From Clostridium thermosuccinogenes (lineage in GTDB: Bacteria; Bacillota; Clostridia; Acetivibrionales; DSM-5807), in the NCBI RefSeq assembly GCF_002896855.1, contig NZ_CP021850.1, positions 4,055,665-4,119,664 of the forward strand: 64,000 bases of DNA, in the 5' to 3' direction. This document shows, in pieces, positions 9,322-19,706 of this stretch. Numbering within the stretch: position 1 is the stretch's first letter; each line of letters begins with the position of its first letter. The notes below the pieces were generated by a model, which made no database searches, was not told the DNA's origin, and was given only the letters and a program-made list of their open reading frames with translations. Made by a program: the position numbers and the translations under genes.

Positions 9322-10086
9322 TTAAAGTATAGTCAGAATAATAGGCTCCCCATCGGTAACAGCTATCGTATTTTCATAATGGGCAGATAAGCTTCCGTCT
9401 GCAGTTACAACAGTCCAGCGGTTCTTAAGCAGCTTTACCTGGTATCCTCCCTGATTTACCATCGGTTCAATAGCCAACGTAAAACCAGGTTCAAGACGAG
9501 GACCGCGTTCTCTTGTCCTGAAATTAGGAATCTGAGGTAGTTCGTGCATTTCCCGGCCTATTCCATGACCAACATAGTCCCTGACTACAGAATACCCGTT
9601 CTTTTCTACATGGTCCTGAATAGCTGCCGAGATATCAACTATCCTTTTGCCTTTCACCGCATGTTTGATGCCCTCGAAAAAACTCTCTTCAGTTACCTTA
9701 ATCAACCTTTCAGCCTCAGGGGTTATGTCTCCTATGGCAAAAGTCCTAGCTGCATCCGTATGAAAACCTTCATAATATACGCCGATGTCAACACTTATAA
9801 TATCTCCATTTTTTAACTGTCTTAAACCGGGGATACCATGGACAACTTCATCATTGACCGATGCGCAAATGCTTCCCGGAAAGTCGACAGCGCCAGGAAG
9901 CCCTTCATAGCCTTTAAATGATGGTATCGCTCCACTCTTTATTATAAACTGCTCTACTAGGCTATCGAGCTCCTGGGTTGTCACCCCCGGCTTCGCAGCC
10001 TCTTTCACCTTTTCTAAAGCAGCGGCAAGAATCTTCCCGCCTTTTTTCATTATTTCTAACTCACTTTTTGATTTTATGGATATCAT
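9322..10086 (-). CDS. map: methionine aminopeptidase, type I
   Basis: Removes the initiator methionine from nascent proteins. The 254-residue sequence carries all five dinuclear-metal ligands of the family: D in VDIG, D in HTDAA, H in GHGIG, E in AIEPM and E in YENTI. No zinc-finger extension is present, so this is the short bacterial form. It lies 23 bp after adk and precedes the KOW gene, with spacing that suggests one transcript. Confidence 0.96.
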   Translation of the reverse strand: MISIKSKSELEIMKKGGKILAAALEKVKEAAKPGVTTQELDSLVEQFIIKSGAIPSFKGYEGLPGAVDFPGSICASVNDEVVHGIPGLRQLKNGDIISVDIGVYYEGFHTDAARTFAIGDITPEAERLIKVTEESFFEGIKHAVKGKRIVDISAAIQDHVEKNGYSVVRDYVGHGIGREMHELPQIPNFRTRERGPRLEPGFTLAIEPMVNQGGYQVKLLKNRWTVVTADGSLSAHYENTIAVTDGEPIILTIL

Positions 10087-10109
10087 ACTTCCAACACCTT
10101 ATTGCTTTC

Positions 10110-10775
10110 TTATGAAGACATCTTTTGCCTGAAACTATCCAGAGAGCTGAACAGTTCTCCGGTAGTATCCTCTATCTTATCCCTACCTGTGACAGTCAGT
10201 ATTTTTCCCTGTTTTTCGTAGTAGTCTATCAAAGGTTCTGTCTGAGCATGATAGGTTTGAAGCCTCTTTATGACAGTCTCTTCCCTGTCATCCTCCCTTT
10301 GCACCACTGCTGTACCACATCCGGAACACTCCCCATTCTTTCCGGGAGGATTATAATCCGTATGGTAACTCATTCCGCAGCTCGGGCAAACACGCCTGCC
10401 AGACATCCTTCTTACTATTTCGTCATCAGAAACATAAATATTGATAACTGCGTCCAACATGATACCCATATCTTCCAGTGCTTTATCCAAATACTGAGCC
10501 TGCGGTATTGTTCTTGGAAATCCATCCAATATAAAGCCGTTCCTGCAGTCAGGCTGCAAAAGTCTGTCTTTTACAATGCCGATTGTGATTTCATCAGGAA
10601 CCAGCAAACCTTTATCAATATATTCCTTGGCTTTCTTGCCAAGTTCCGTTCCTTCTTTTATATTGCTCCTGAATATATCACCGGTAGATATATGAGGTAT
10701 ATTAAACCTTTCCGACAGAATAACTGCCTGAGTACCTTTACCGGCGCCAGGCGCACCTAGCATAATAAGTCTCAT
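10110..10775 (-). CDS. adk: adenylate kinase, zinc-LID type
   Basis: Interconverts ATP + AMP and two ADP. Contains the P-loop GAPGAGKGTQ (near residues 7-16), the AMP-binding GFPRT, and a LID domain with four cysteines in CPSC and CSGC, which in this family bind zinc. The ATG at 10775 has GGAGG 5 nt upstream; an in-frame TTG four codons earlier overlaps that site. 221 residues. Separated from secY by about 97 bp containing an inverted repeat. Confidence 0.96.
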   Translation of the reverse strand: MRLIMLGAPGAGKGTQAVILSERFNIPHISTGDIFRSNIKEGTELGKKAKEYIDKGLLVPDEITIGIVKDRLLQPDCRNGFILDGFPRTIPQAQYLDKALEDMGIMLDAVINIYVSDDEIVRRMSGRRVCPSCGMSYHTDYNPPGKNGECSGCGTAVVQREDDREETVIKRLQTYHAQTEPLIDYYEKQGKILTVTGRDKIEDTTGELFSSLDSFRQKMSS

Positions 10776-10811
10776 AGCTGCCTCCAAACAATCAATAAAA
10801 ACAAGAATACA

Positions 10812-10856
10812 GAATGAAGATCCAAATATGTATATCCCCTATTTGAGTCTTCATTC
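10812..10856 (-). repeat. inverted repeat between secY and adk
   Basis: GAATGAAGA (10812-10820) pairs with TCTTCATTC (10848-10856), and the pairing extends imperfectly inward through CCAAATA/TATTTG. It is followed in the minus direction by a T-rich but interrupted stretch, so it could weaken transcription from secY into adk rather than stop it. Confidence 0.4.
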
Positions 10857-10872
10857 CTCTTCTTTAAAAGTT

Positions 10873-12165
10873 TTATTCCAGGAATCCCTTGTAGTGTCTC
10901 ATAAGCATCTGTGATTCTATTTGCTTAACAGTATCCAGTGCAACTCCGACTAAGATCAGCAAGGAAGTTCCTCCAAACCATATACCTTGAATTTTGAATA
11001 TTGCTCCGAATATAGTTGGGAATATAGTAATTAAAGCCAGAAACAAACCACCAAACCATGTAAGTCTGTTTAAAACTTTAGATATATAATCGGAAGTAGG
11101 CCTTCCCGGCCTGATACCAGGAATAAATCCACCGTTCTTTTTCATATTGTTGGCAATCTCAACAGGGTTGAACTGAATGACAGTATAGAAGAATGTAAAG
11201 AACATGATCAATACTGCATTTATCAATGCGAATCCAATACCCTGCTGAATATCCTTAAACCATAATACAATCGGGTTTGTTGAGTTCGGCGCAAAAAATG
11301 ATATCAAAGTTGAAGGCAAAGAAGTGATGGACATGGCAAAGATTATCGGCATAACACCTGCCAGGTTTACCTTTATCGGTATATGTGTGCTTTGTCCACC
11401 GTATACCTTCCTACCCACGACCCTCTTTGCATACTGTACGGGAATTCTGCGCTCAGCCTCATTCACCCATATGACAGCTGCCATAACCGCTATAAATAAA
11501 GCTACAAGAGCGATGATCGCTAATATACCGAGAAAACCTTTTCCGAGAGTACCAGCGGTGTAATAGTTGGCAATAATTATGGCCGCCCGGGGACCTCTGG
11601 AAACAATACCAGCAAATATGATAAGCGATATGCCGTTTCCTACTCCGGACTCCGTGATTTGCTCACCAAGCCACATCAGGAATGCCGTACCGGCAGTAAA
11701 AGTGAGAGTGATTGTAATATAGCTGATGACTGACCTTCCCCCAATTATTGCGCTGGACAGCCCGAAATACAAACCGGTGGCCTGAAGAAATCCCAGAGCG
11801 ACAGCCACATATCTGGTATACTGGGCTATAAGCTTTCTTCCTTCTTCCCCTTCTTTGGCCAACTGTTCAAGTTTAGGAATTGCAACTGTCAACAGCTGCA
11901 TTATGATGGATGAGTTGATGTATGGTGTTATGCTCATAGCAAAAATTGATGCTGATTGAAAGGCACCACCCGAAATAATATCAATATATCCAAAAAGTTG
12001 GCCTCCGGAACTAGCCAGTCTTGCAAACACATCAGCATCTAACCCGGGAACAGGAATATGAGCTCCTATTCTGTAAATAACCAGCATTAAAATAGTAAAC
12101 AACATCTTCTTTCTCAGGTCAGGAATCTTCCAGGCATTCCTTATTGTTTCCAGCATACCACCCAT
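10873..12165 (-). CDS. secY: protein translocase subunit SecY
   Basis: Channel-forming subunit of the SecYEG translocon. 430 residues with ten predicted membrane helices; conserved pieces include GAHIPVPGLD near residue 33, the plug-side IDIISGGAF, and the cytoplasmic loop 5 NGGFIPGIRPGRPT. ATG at 12165 follows GAGGTGG with about 9 nt spacing and begins one base pair after the end of rplO; another ATG lies three codons in. Position after rplO and before adk is canonical. Confidence 0.97.
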   Translation of the reverse strand: MGGMLETIRNAWKIPDLRKKMLFTILMLVIYRIGAHIPVPGLDADVFARLASSGGQLFGYIDIISGGAFQSASIFAMSITPYINSSIIMQLLTVAIPKLEQLAKEGEEGRKLIAQYTRYVAVALGFLQATGLYFGLSSAIIGGRSVISYITITLTFTAGTAFLMWLGEQITESGVGNGISLIIFAGIVSRGPRAAIIIANYYTAGTLGKGFLGILAIIALVALFIAVMAAVIWVNEAERRIPVQYAKRVVGRKVYGGQSTHIPIKVNLAGVMPIIFAMSITSLPSTLISFFAPNSTNPIVLWFKDIQQGIGFALINAVLIMFFTFFYTVIQFNPVEIANNMKKNGGFIPGIRPGRPTSDYISKVLNRLTWFGGLFLALITIFPTIFGAIFKIQGIWFGGTSLLILVGVALDTVKQIESQMLMRHYKGFLE

Positions 12166-12166
12166 A

Positions 12167-12610
12167 CTATACCACCTCGGCCTTTCCTCCTGCAGCCTCT
12201 ATTTTTTCCGAAGCTGACTTAGTAAATTTAGCAGCTTGTACCGTAAGTTTCTTTGTGAGGTCTCCGTTTCCTAAAACTTTAACGCCATCAAGAACCTTCT
12301 TTACAAGTCCGCTTTCTTTTAGTACATCCAGAGTAACAACCGCACCGTCTTCGAAAATATTCAAGTCTGAAACATTTATCTCAGCATACTTAGTTGCAAA
12401 TAACTTGTTGTTGAATCCTCTCTTGGGAATTCTTCTGTACAAAGGCATTTGTCCGCCTTCAAAGCCGCGTCTTACACCGCCGCCGGCACGGGCATTCTGG
12501 CCCTTGTGTCCTCTTCCGGCAGTTTTACCATTTCCGGATGCGGGTCCTCTGCCTTTCCTATAAGGTGCCCTCTTTGCACCTTCAGCAGGCTTTAACTCGT
12601 GAAGTTTCAT
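12167..12610 (-). CDS. rplO: 50S ribosomal protein L15
   Basis: Late-assembly large-subunit protein. Starts [22 protein letters not shown] and contains the glycine/arginine-rich N-terminal extension ([15 protein letters not shown]) that threads into 23S rRNA. The ATG at 12610 has AAAGGAGG 8 nt upstream, whereas a GTG three codons earlier touches the binding site. 147 residues, normal length. Confidence 0.97.
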   Translation of the reverse strand: MKLHELKPAEGAKRAPYRKGRGPASGNGKTAGRGHKGQNARAGGGVRRGFEGGQMPLYRRIPKRGFNNKLFATKYAEINVSDLNIFEDGAVVTLDVLKESGLVKKVLDGVKVLGNGDLTKKLTVQAAKFTKSASEKIEAAGGKAEVV

Positions 12611-12624
12611 GATTTGCACCTCCT

Positions 12625-12804
12625 TTATATTTCCTCAACCGATACCAGATGGGAAACCTTATTTATCATACCTCTTATCTGAGGGTTATCTTCATGTTCT
12701 ACAGAGCTTCCTATCTTTTTCAGACCGAGAGCTTTAACTGTAGCAACCTGTTTTTCCTTTGCCTTGTTTATCCCTCTTACTAAAGTAATCTTTAACTTAG
12801 CCAT
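12625..12804 (-). CDS. rpmD: 50S ribosomal protein L30
   Basis: A 59-codon gene read directly between rplO and rpsE. It encodes [16 protein letters not shown] and the L30 core [20 protein letters not shown], ending in VSVEEI. L30 is a small protein of the large-subunit surface, close to 5S rRNA. ATG has AGGAGG about 9 nt upstream. Canonical location. Confidence 0.96.
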   Translation of the reverse strand: MAKLKITLVRGINKAKEKQVATVKALGLKKIGSSVEHEDNPQIRGMINKVSHLVSVEEI

Positions 12805-12815
12805 TGAAGTGCCTC

Positions 12816-13316
12816 CTAACCCTGAATCTCTTCTACAGTCTTTCCGCGCAGTCTAGCCACTTCCTCAACTGTCTTTAACTGTGAAAGAGCATCGATAGTT
12901 GCATTTACCATATTTATAGGGTTATTTGAACCCAGGGACTTAGTTCTTATATCTCTTATTCCGGCAAGCTCCAAAACCGCTCTGACGGGACCTCCTGCAA
13001 TAACTCCCGTACCTGGGGCAGCTGGTTTTACCAGAACCTTGCCTGCACCAAACTCACCAATTACTTCGTGAGGAACGGTTGTTTCCACGATCGGAACCTT
13101 TATAAGGTTCTTTTTCGCATCTTCAATTCCCTTCCTTATAGCGTCAGGAATTTCAGCAGCCTTACCCATTCCAGTTCCTACGTGACCATTTTCGTCTCCT
13201 ACAACAACCAGGGCACTGAAACGGAAATTTCTACCGCCCTTAACAACCTTTGTTACACGGCCTATATTAACAACCTTTTCTTTCAGATCCAATGTACTAG
13301 CATCAATGCGTTGCAA
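12816..13316 (-). CDS. rpsE: 30S ribosomal protein S5
   Basis: Small-subunit protein at the mRNA entry channel that affects decoding accuracy. 166 residues with the double-stranded RNA-binding-like N-terminal domain ([18 protein letters not shown]) and the C-terminal domain motif [18 protein letters not shown]. Lies between rplR and rpmD with short spacers, consistent with co-transcription. Confidence 0.97.
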   Translation of the reverse strand: MQRIDASTLDLKEKVVNIGRVTKVVKGGRNFRFSALVVVGDENGHVGTGMGKAAEIPDAIRKGIEDAKKNLIKVPIVETTVPHEVIGEFGAGKVLVKPAAPGTGVIAGGPVRAVLELAGIRDIRTKSLGSNNPINMVNATIDALSQLKTVEEVARLRGKTVEEIQG

Positions 13317-13334
13317 TATCTTTCACTCCTTTCA

Positions 13335-13703
13335 CTAAAATTTTAAGCCGGCTTCCCTTGCACCTTCTGCAAGTTCTTTCACTCTTCCGTGATAGATATA
13401 ACCGCCTCTGTCGAATACAACTGACTCAATACCTTTGTCCAGTGCCTTCTGCGCAATCAGCTTTCCAACTTCCCTAGCAGCTTCTTTATTTCCGCCGTAC
13501 TGAAGTTTTCCTTTTAAAGCTTCATCAAGGCTTGATGCGGCAACCAGTGTTCTTCCGCTTTTATCGTCAATTATCTGGGCATATATATTTTTCAAACTTC
13601 TGTAAACATTCAATCTTGGGCGCTCCGGAGTACCGCTTACCTTTTTGCGTACCCTCAGATGCTTCCTAAGCCTTGCAACGTTTTTACTTGGCTTTTTTAT
13701 CAT
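13335..13703 (-). CDS. rplR: 50S ribosomal protein L18
   Basis: Binds 5S rRNA and helps place the central protuberance. 122 residues beginning [20 protein letters not shown] and containing the family block [20 protein letters not shown] and the C-terminal [20 protein letters not shown]. Normal length and position. Confidence 0.97.
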   Translation of the reverse strand: MIKKPSKNVARLRKHLRVRKKVSGTPERPRLNVYRSLKNIYAQIIDDKSGRTLVAASSLDEALKGKLQYGGNKEAAREVGKLIAQKALDKGIESVVFDRGGYIYHGRVKELAEGAREAGLKF

Positions 13704-13718
13704 TTATCTCACTCCTTC

Positions 13719-14270
13719 CTACTTCTTACCTTTGCCGCCGGTCTTACCTTCTTTGAGTTTAACCACTTCGCCTTCATACCTTATACCTTTTCCTTTATAA
13801 ACCTCAGGTTCACGCTTAGACCTGATCTTTGCGGCGAACTCTCCTACAGCTTGCTTGTCAATTCCCTTCACTACCAGTTTGTTTGGTGCAGGAACCTCAA
13901 CTGTAATACCAGCCGGCTCCTCCATTTCTACCGGATGGGAATATCCCAAAGTAAGAACGAGTTTTTTACCCTGTTTTACAGCTCTGAAACCGACTCCGAC
14001 AATCTCAAGATGCTTTTCATAACCTTTGGTTACACCTTCAACCATGTTATTTATGAGAGTGCGTGTCAAACCATGCAATGCTTTATGCATTTTATCATCA
14101 CTTGGTCTCTGGACGGTAACAAAACCGCCATCAACCTTGATTATCATGTCTTTGTGAAATTCTTTTGTCAAAGTACCTTTGCTACCTTTTACGGTAACTA
14201 CATTGTTATTGTCCACCTTTACATCCACACCGGAAGGTATGGCTATCGGCAACTTACCAATTCTAGACAT
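13719..14270 (-). CDS. rplF: 50S ribosomal protein L6
   Basis: Large-subunit protein next to the factor-binding site, made of two similar domains. Starts [12 protein letters not shown]; the second domain ends in the conserved [10 protein letters not shown] block and a short lysine-rich tail. ATG at 14270 has GGAGG 8 nt upstream, ruling out the GTG three codons earlier. 183 residues. Confidence 0.97.
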   Translation of the reverse strand: MSRIGKLPIAIPSGVDVKVDNNNVVTVKGSKGTLTKEFHKDMIIKVDGGFVTVQRPSDDKMHKALHGLTRTLINNMVEGVTKGYEKHLEIVGVGFRAVKQGKKLVLTLGYSHPVEMEEPAGITVEVPAPNKLVVKGIDKQAVGEFAAKIRSKREPEVYKGKGIRYEGEVVKLKEGKTGGKGKK

Positions 14271-14376
14271 TTGTTGCACCTCCAGTTCTTAAATTATGAG
14301 CAGTCATAACTGCACATCCGAGCAGTCACCGCTGCTCTTTTCAGAAACAATTTATCAACCTTTAGCTTATCATATC

Positions 14377-14775
14377 TTACCATACGAACGCAAGAACTTC
14401 TCCGCCAACACCGTTCTGTCTTGCCTTTTTATCAGTCATTATACCTTTGGAAGTCGATACTATCGCTATACCCAAGCCTCCGAGAACCTTTGGCAATTCA
14501 TCCTTGGAAGCGTATACTCTCAAACCGGGCTTGCTTATGCGCTTAATACCTGTTATTACATTTTGCTTATTCGCTGTATATTTCAAAGTGATCCTCAATA
14601 TACCCTGCTTGCCGTCATCAATATCTTCGAAGCCCTTTATATAACCTTCATCCAGTAATATCTGGGCAATTGCCCTCTTCATATTTGAAGCCGGCACATC
14701 AACTGACTCATGTTTTGCTGAACTAGCATTTCTAATTCTGGTCAACATATCAGCAATTGCATCTGTTATCTGCAT
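14377..14775 (-). CDS. rpsH: 30S ribosomal protein S8
   Basis: Central-domain 16S-binding protein; in enteric bacteria also a translational repressor of the spc operon. 132 residues starting [18 protein letters not shown] and ending in the [27 protein letters not shown]-terminal RNA-binding block. Good AGGAGG site upstream. There is a gap of about 105 bp to rplF with no ORF. Confidence 0.97.
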   Translation of the reverse strand: MQITDAIADMLTRIRNASSAKHESVDVPASNMKRAIAQILLDEGYIKGFEDIDDGKQGILRITLKYTANKQNVITGIKRISKPGLRVYASKDELPKVLGGLGIAIVSTSKGIMTDKKARQNGVGGEVLAFVW

Positions 14776-14802
14776 ATGCTTAACCTCCTTTCAACGATTG
14801 AA

Positions 14803-14988
14803 TTACCAACTTGCTTTTTTAACACCGGGTATCTGTCCTTTATAAGCCAAATCCCTGAAGCATAGACGGCATACGCCGAACTTCCTCATGTATGCATGAG
14901 GCCTTCCGCATATTTTGCACCGGTTGTATGCCCTGGTGCTAAATTTTGGGGGTCTCTGCTGCTTTATGATCATTGATTTCTTTGCCAT
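14803..14988 (-). CDS. rpsN: 30S ribosomal protein S14, type Z
   Basis: Small-subunit head protein. The 61-residue form has the zinc ribbon CKIC and CRLC typical of the short zinc-binding S14, and the [16 protein letters not shown] start. Lies between rplE and rpsH as in other Firmicutes spc operons. Confidence 0.97.
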   Translation of the reverse strand: MAKKSMIIKQQRPPKFSTRAYNRCKICGRPHAYMRKFGVCRLCFRDLAYKGQIPGVKKASW

Positions 14989-15003
14989 GCGTTATTCCCT
15001 CCC

Positions 15004-15552
15004 TTAACTCTGGCTAAAAGGCATGCCGAGAAGCTTCAAAAGCTCTTTAGCCTCTTCATCACTTTTGGCTGTTGTAACAAAGGTGATATCCATACCTCTG
15101 ATTTTATCTACCTTATCGTACTCGATTTCAGGGAAAATCAATTGCTCTTTTACGCCCATTGAGTAGTTTCCTCTACCGTCAAAGGAATTGGTGGAAACTC
15201 CTCTAAAGTCTCTAACTCTAGGCAATGCAACATTAAAAAGCTTGTCGACAAACTCATACATCCTGTTGCCGCGCAGTGTAACCCTGCATCCTATGCTCAT
15301 GCCTTCTCTTACCTTGAAAGCTGCAACAGACTTCTTTGCTTTAGTTACAGCAGGCTTTTGCCCGGTGATTATAGCCATATCATTCACTGCTGCATCCAAT
15401 GCCTTGGGGTTTTCCTTGACTTCCCCAACACCCATATTCAAAACGACCTTTTCCAATTTAGGTACTTCCATTGGACTTTTATATTTAAATTTAGCTTGTA
15501 AAGCCGGAATTACTTCGTTAGTATATTTCTCTTTTAATCTTGCCACTGTCAC
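15004..15552 (-). CDS. rplE: 50S ribosomal protein L5
   Basis: Binds 5S rRNA with L18 and contacts P-site tRNA. 182 residues with the LNMGVGE motif near residue 38 and the [18 protein letters not shown] block. The start is a GTG at 15552, with AAAGGAGG about 9 nt upstream. Short spacing to rplX and rpsN. Confidence 0.97.
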   Translation of the reverse strand: MTVARLKEKYTNEVIPALQAKFKYKSPMEVPKLEKVVLNMGVGEVKENPKALDAAVNDMAIITGQKPAVTKAKKSVAAFKVREGMSIGCRVTLRGNRMYEFVDKLFNVALPRVRDFRGVSTNSFDGRGNYSMGVKEQLIFPEIEYDKVDKIRGMDITFVTTAKSDEEAKELLKLLGMPFSQS

Positions 15553-15581
15553 TATATATAACCTCCTTTCTCAAAACATCC

Positions 15582-15929
15582 TTAATCTTCCTTAGCTTTC
15601 TTTATTACATCTATAACTTCATTGCACTTTTTGCAAACCCTCTGTTTTTCTCCGTTCTCCAGTATGCGCTTACCAATCTTTGTCGGTTTGCCGCATCTCT
15701 CGCAAACAAGCATAACCTTGGAGCTGTTTATAGGTGATTCCTGATGGATAATGCCACCTTGCTGGTATGCATTTCTAGGTTTAACATGCTTTGTGGACAT
15801 GTTCACACCTTCAACGATCACCATGCTTTTATCAGGAATAACTCTAAGAACTTTACCCTTCTTTCCCTTGTCTTTTCCGGAAAGAACGTATACAGTATCT
15901 CCCTTTTTCACATGAACCTTGTTAGCCAA
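15582..15929 (-). CDS. rplX: 50S ribosomal protein L24
   Basis: Assembly-initiator protein near the tunnel exit. 115 residues: N-terminal KOW motif ([20 protein letters not shown]) and a C-terminal zinc-ribbon-like part with two CxxC pairs, CERC and CKKC. Typical Firmicutes length and context. Confidence 0.97.
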   Translation of the reverse strand: MANKVHVKKGDTVYVLSGKDKGKKGKVLRVIPDKSMVIVEGVNMSTKHVKPRNAYQQGGIIHQESPINSSKVMLVCERCGKPTKIGKRILENGEKQRVCKKCNEVIDVIKKAKED

Positions 15930-15947
15930 CTTAAGCCGCCTCCTCCC

Positions 15948-16316
15948 TTATAAAACTTCTGGTGCGAGGGACAAAATTTTCATGAAATCCTTATCCCTTA
16001 ATTCTCTTGCGACAGGCCCAAATATACGGGTTCCTCTTGGGTTTTTGTCCTCTCTGATTATAACCGCCGCATTCTCATCAAATTTTATATATGAACCGTC
16101 TGCTCTTCTAACTCCTTTTTTAGAACGTACAATAACGCACTTGACAACGTCGCCTTTTTTAACAACACCGCCGGGTGTTGCATTTTTAACCGAAGCAATT
16201 ATGACATCGCCTATGTTTGCATACTTTCTCCATGAACCACCTAGTACTTTTATGCACATAAGTTCTTTTGCACCGGTATTGTCAGCAACCTTCAGCCTTG
16301 ACTGAACTTGAATCAT
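15948..16316 (-). CDS. rplN: 50S ribosomal protein L14
   Basis: Universally conserved large-subunit protein forming part of an intersubunit bridge. 122 residues, [21 protein letters not shown] at the start and the [19 protein letters not shown] block near the end. Canonical position between rpsQ and rplX. Confidence 0.97.
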   Translation of the reverse strand: MIQVQSRLKVADNTGAKELMCIKVLGGSWRKYANIGDVIIASVKNATPGGVVKKGDVVKCVIVRSKKGVRRADGSYIKFDENAAVIIREDKNPRGTRIFGPVARELRDKDFMKILSLAPEVL

Positions 16317-16338
16317 GCTAATACCTCCTTCCAGTAAA

Positions 16339-16596
16339 TTACCGTGCCTTTTCTATTATTTCCACAAGTCTCCATCTTTTTTCTTTGCTGAGGGGACGAG
16401 TTTCCATTACTCTAACCCTGTCGCCCACTCTGCACTCATTATTTTCATCATGGGCTTTCAATTTGTAAGTCCTCTTCATTATCTTTTTATATAATGGATG
16501 CCTTACGCTATCCTCGACTGCCACAACGATTGTTTTATCCATCTTGTCGCTTACAACCTTGCCGACTCTTGTCTTTCTTAAGCCTCTTTCAACCAC
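16339..16596 (-). CDS. rpsQ: 30S ribosomal protein S17
   Basis: Primary 16S-binding OB-fold protein. 85 residues with the [17 protein letters not shown] strand and [19 protein letters not shown] block. Strong AGGAGG upstream. Sits between rpmC and rplN. Confidence 0.97.
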   Translation of the reverse strand: MVERGLRKTRVGKVVSDKMDKTIVVAVEDSVRHPLYKKIMKRTYKLKAHDENNECRVGDRVRVMETRPLSKEKRWRLVEIIEKAR

Positions 16597-16622
16597 TCGG
16601 TTTACCTCCTTTCAGGCGAAAA

Positions 16623-16826
16623 TTACTTTACTTTCCCCTTTAACTCGTTTTCACGCATTATAGTCTTTATACGAGCGATAGATTTCTTAACATCTCTCAA
16701 CTTCATTGGGTTTTCAAGCTGATTAGTAGCAAGCTGAAATCTCAACTTAAAAAGTTCAGACTTTAAATCATTCAATTCTTTTTCCAGTTCAACCTGTGTT
16801 TTTTCTCTGATTTCACTAGCTTTCAT
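16623..16826 (-). CDS. rpmC: 50S ribosomal protein L29
   Basis: Two-helix protein at the tunnel exit, near the docking site for signal recognition particle and trigger factor. The ATG at 16826 gives 67 residues starting [10 protein letters not shown], the usual length; it overlaps the 3' end of rplP by 11 bp, so the two are probably translationally coupled. GTG codons further upstream would add four residues. Confidence 0.95.
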   Translation of the reverse strand: MKASEIREKTQVELEKELNDLKSELFKLRFQLATNQLENPMKLRDVKKSIARIKTIMRENELKGKVK

Positions 16827-17253
16827 TTGCTTCACCACCCATTTCCTTTTCGCGGGCTACAAATTTGCACTTTATGGGAAGCTTATGAGAAGCAAGCCTT
16901 AATGCTTCTCTTGCTACTTCTTCCGATACGCCTGCGATTTCAAATAATATTCTTCCTGGTTTTACAACCGCTACCCAATACTCCGGAGAGCCTTTTCCGC
17001 TACCCATACGTGTTTCGGCAGGTTTCTGAGTAACCGGCTTATCCGGGAATATCTTTATCCATACCTTTCCGCCTCTTTTGATAAAACGTGTCATGGCTAT
17101 TCTGGCAGCCTCAATCTGGTTGCTGGTTATCCATGCAGGTTCCATAGCCTGAAGTCCGAATTCACCATTGGAAACTACATTTCCCCTGGTGGCAACGCCC
17201 TTCATTCTTCCGCGCTGAACCTTTCTGTGCTTGACCCTTTTAGGCATTAACAT
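16816..17253 (-). CDS. rplP: 50S ribosomal protein L16
   Basis: Large-subunit protein that helps place tRNA in the A site. Contains [17 protein letters not shown] and the conserved [24 protein letters not shown] block. The ATG at 17253 overlaps the rpsC stop codon (TAATG) with GGAGG 9 nt upstream, giving 145 residues; the ATG two codons later gives the common MPKR start. Confidence 0.96.
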   Translation of the reverse strand: MLMPKRVKHRKVQRGRMKGVATRGNVVSNGEFGLQAMEPAWITSNQIEAARIAMTRFIKRGGKVWIKIFPDKPVTQKPAETRMGSGKGSPEYWVAVVKPGRILFEIAGVSEEVAREALRLASHKLPIKCKFVAREKEMGGEANES

Positions 17254-17921
17254 TACTGTTCTCCTCCTTCCGCTTTCTTATCCTTCTTAACGGCTGGAAG
17301 TACTTCACCTTTATATATCCAAACTTTTACACCAATTTTACCATATGTGGTATCTGCTTCTGCAAAACCATAGTTTATATCAGCTCTTAAAGTCTGTAAA
17401 GGAATAGTACCCTCATGATAATGTTCGGTTCTGGCTATTTCTGCGCCGCCAAGACGTCCGGAAACTGCAGTCTTAATACCTTTTACTCCCAGTTTCATAG
17501 CCCTTGACATTGCCTGCTTCATAGCCCTTCTGAAAGAGATTCTCTTTTCCAACTGAGAAGCGATGCTTTCTGCAACCAGCTGAGCGTCTGTCTCAGGATT
17601 CTTGATCTCAGTTATGTTAATGAGGATACTCTTGCCTGTCAATTTTTCAAGCTCTTTCCTGAGCTCTTCAATTCCGGCTCCACCTTTTCCTATTACCAAT
17701 CCGGGTTTTGCCGTATTTACATTAACTTTAACCTTATTTGCAGCCCTTTCAATTTCTATCCTTGAAATACCCGCAGCATAAAGTTTTTTCTTTATATATT
17801 TTCTTATTTTATAGTCTTCAACCAAAAATTCGCTGAAGTTCTTATCGTTAGCATACCATTTTGTATCCCAATCTTTTATGATTCCGATCCTTAATCCATG
17901 CGGATTTACCTTTTGGCCCAT
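17253..17921 (-). CDS. rpsC: 30S ribosomal protein S3
   Basis: Small-subunit protein at the mRNA entry site. 222 residues with the start [14 protein letters not shown], the KH domain [18 protein letters not shown] near residues 75-93, and the C-terminal [13 protein letters not shown]. Its stop overlaps the start of rplP. Confidence 0.97.
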   Translation of the reverse strand: MGQKVNPHGLRIGIIKDWDTKWYANDKNFSEFLVEDYKIRKYIKKKLYAAGISRIEIERAANKVKVNVNTAKPGLVIGKGGAGIEELRKELEKLTGKSILINITEIKNPETDAQLVAESIASQLEKRISFRRAMKQAMSRAMKLGVKGIKTAVSGRLGGAEIARTEHYHEGTIPLQTLRADINYGFAEADTTYGKIGVKVWIYKGEVLPAVKKDKKAEGGEQ

Positions 17922-17940
17922 CCTCTAACCTCCTTTTCCT

Positions 17941-18417
17941 TTACTTTTTTTCCTTTAATACTACGGTTATGTTACTTGTCCTTTTGTTTATCCTGAAGCC
18001 TCTGCCCTGTGCTCTCGGCCTCATTCTCTTCAAGGTGGGGCCTTGTGATGCCACAGCATCTGCTACATACAAAACATCCTTGTTCAAGCCATTGTTGTTA
18101 ACTGCATTAGCCTCCGCGGATTTAAGGAGCTTGTACAAAATCTCCGATGCTGCTTTAGGTGTAAATTTTACTATTGCATAAGCTTCTTCAAGGGGTTTGT
18201 TCTTTATAAGATCAAGAACTATCTTAACCTTTCTGGATGATATACGGGCATTTCTCAGTATTGCTTTTCCCTGATCCTTGCCTATACCCAAAGCTTTTCT
18301 TTCCTTCTTTGTGAGCAAGCCTGGCTTCTTGTTCCTTCTATGTTCAGAGTTATAAACTTCTAATAAGTGATCCTTTTCCTTAAGAAGCTCTTCCTTTGAT
18401 CTAACCTTTTTCTCCAA
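17941..18417 (-). CDS. rplV: 50S ribosomal protein L22 with N-terminal extension
   Basis: Lines the nascent-peptide tunnel with its beta hairpin. Residues about 47-158 are a normal L22, from AILRNARISSRKVKIVLDLI to the tunnel-loop and C-terminal RMRPRAQGRGFRINKRTSN region. The first about 46 residues are extra: a charged, lysine/glutamate-rich helical-looking stretch not found in the usual 110-115-residue protein. The extension is in frame from an ATG with a good AGGAGG site a few bases upstream, so it appears to be translated. Confidence 0.95.
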   Translation of the reverse strand: MEKKVRSKEELLKEKDHLLEVYNSEHRRNKKPGLLTKKERKALGIGKDQGKAILRNARISSRKVKIVLDLIKNKPLEEAYAIVKFTPKAASEILYKLLKSAEANAVNNNGLNKDVLYVADAVASQGPTLKRMRPRAQGRGFRINKRTSNITVVLKEKK

Positions 18418-18449
18418 CTAGGATTCCTCCTTTCAGTCGCAAATAAATA

Positions 18450-18734
18450 TTATTTCAGTGCGGTCGACTTTTCGGTATGACCGCTGTGGCCTTTAAAAGT
18501 TCTTGTTGGAGCAAATTCTCCCAACTTATGGCCTACCATTTCTTCAGTTATATAAACAGGCACGTGTTTTCTTCCGTCATGCACTGCGATTGTATGTCCT
18601 ACCATCTGAGGAAATATCGTCGATGCTCTTGACCATGTCTTGATCACTTTTTTCTCATTGGCCTTATTCATTTCTTCAATTTTCTTAAGAAGTGAAGGTA
18701 ACACATATGGCCCTTTTTTTAACGATCTGCTCAT
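18450..18734 (-). CDS. rpsS: 30S ribosomal protein S19
   Basis: Small-subunit head protein that contacts S13 and the A-site finger. 94 residues starting [21 protein letters not shown] and containing [27 protein letters not shown]. About 100 bp of spacer without an ORF separates it from rplB. Confidence 0.97.
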   Translation of the reverse strand: MSRSLKKGPYVLPSLLKKIEEMNKANEKKVIKTWSRASTIFPQMVGHTIAVHDGRKHVPVYITEEMVGHKLGEFAPTRTFKGHSGHTEKSTALK

Positions 18735-18836
18735 TTACAAATCCTCCTTTCGACATATATGGCACAGGTTTCATATGGCTGCAGGATTTCCTCCGTTACC
18801 GGTTACCTGCTCCATACTTATCCCCTGTCAAGCTGA

Positions 18837-19670
18837 TTATTTAGCATTCCTTCTCTTTATGATATACTTATCAGACTTCTTGCCCTTCTTCCTGGTCTTG
18901 TAACCCAGCGTCGGTTTACCCCAAGGAGTAACAGGGCTCGGTCTTCCTATAGGAGATTTACCTTCTCCACCACCATGAGGATGGTCTACAGGGTTCATTA
19001 CGACACCACGAACGGTAGGTCTGATACCCATCCATCTTTTTCTTCCGGCTTTACCGATAGAAACATTCTCATGATCCAAATTTCCTACCTGTCCGATAGT
19101 TGCTCTGCAGTTTATGGATACAGCTCTTACTTCGCCGGAAGGAAGTCTAACCTGAGCATATGCTCCTTCTTTTGCCATCAGCTGGGCTGCATTACCGGCA
19201 GCTCTTACCAGTTGTCCACCTTTGCCTGGTTTTAATTCAATGTTATGAATAATGGTACCAACAGGCATATTGGCGAGGGGCAGTGCATTTCCGGGTCTGA
19301 TATCGGCATTTTCTCCGGATTCAACTATATCCCCTACCTTAAGATCAACAGGTGCAAGGATATATCTCTTTTCACCGTCTAAATACTGGAGAAGTGCAAT
19401 ATTTGCAGTCCTGTTAGGATCATATTCAATAGCTACTACTTTAGCTTTTATTCCGTCCTTGTTACGTTTGAAATCAATTATTCTATATTTCTGTTTCGCT
19501 CCGCCACCCTGGTGACGAACAGTGATCCTACCGTATGAGTTTCTTCCGCCGTTCTTTTTGAGAGGCTCCACTAAGGATTTCTCAGGGGCCTTTTTAGTGA
19601 TTTCCTCAAAGGTGGAAACCGTCATAAACCTTCTGGCGGGTGAAGTAGGACTATACTTTTTGATTGCCAT
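18837..19670 (-). CDS. rplB: 50S ribosomal protein L2
   Basis: Needed for subunit association and peptidyl transferase activity. 277 residues starting [17 protein letters not shown]; has the C-terminal [17 protein letters not shown] motif that includes the conserved histidine close to the catalytic centre. Standard length and position. Confidence 0.98.
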   Translation of the reverse strand: MAIKKYSPTSPARRFMTVSTFEEITKKAPEKSLVEPLKKNGGRNSYGRITVRHQGGGAKQKYRIIDFKRNKDGIKAKVVAIEYDPNRTANIALLQYLDGEKRYILAPVDLKVGDIVESGENADIRPGNALPLANMPVGTIIHNIELKPGKGGQLVRAAGNAAQLMAKEGAYAQVRLPSGEVRAVSINCRATIGQVGNLDHENVSIGKAGRKRWMGIRPTVRGVVMNPVDHPHGGGEGKSPIGRPSPVTPWGKPTLGYKTRKKGKKSDKYIIKRRNAK

Positions 19671-19706
19671 CTTACTCTCACTCCTTCATATCTCTTATAT
19701 CTACTA

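Noticed and set aside
12144-12563. A 139-codon plus-strand ORF opposite rplO
   Set aside because: It is the antisense shadow of rplO.
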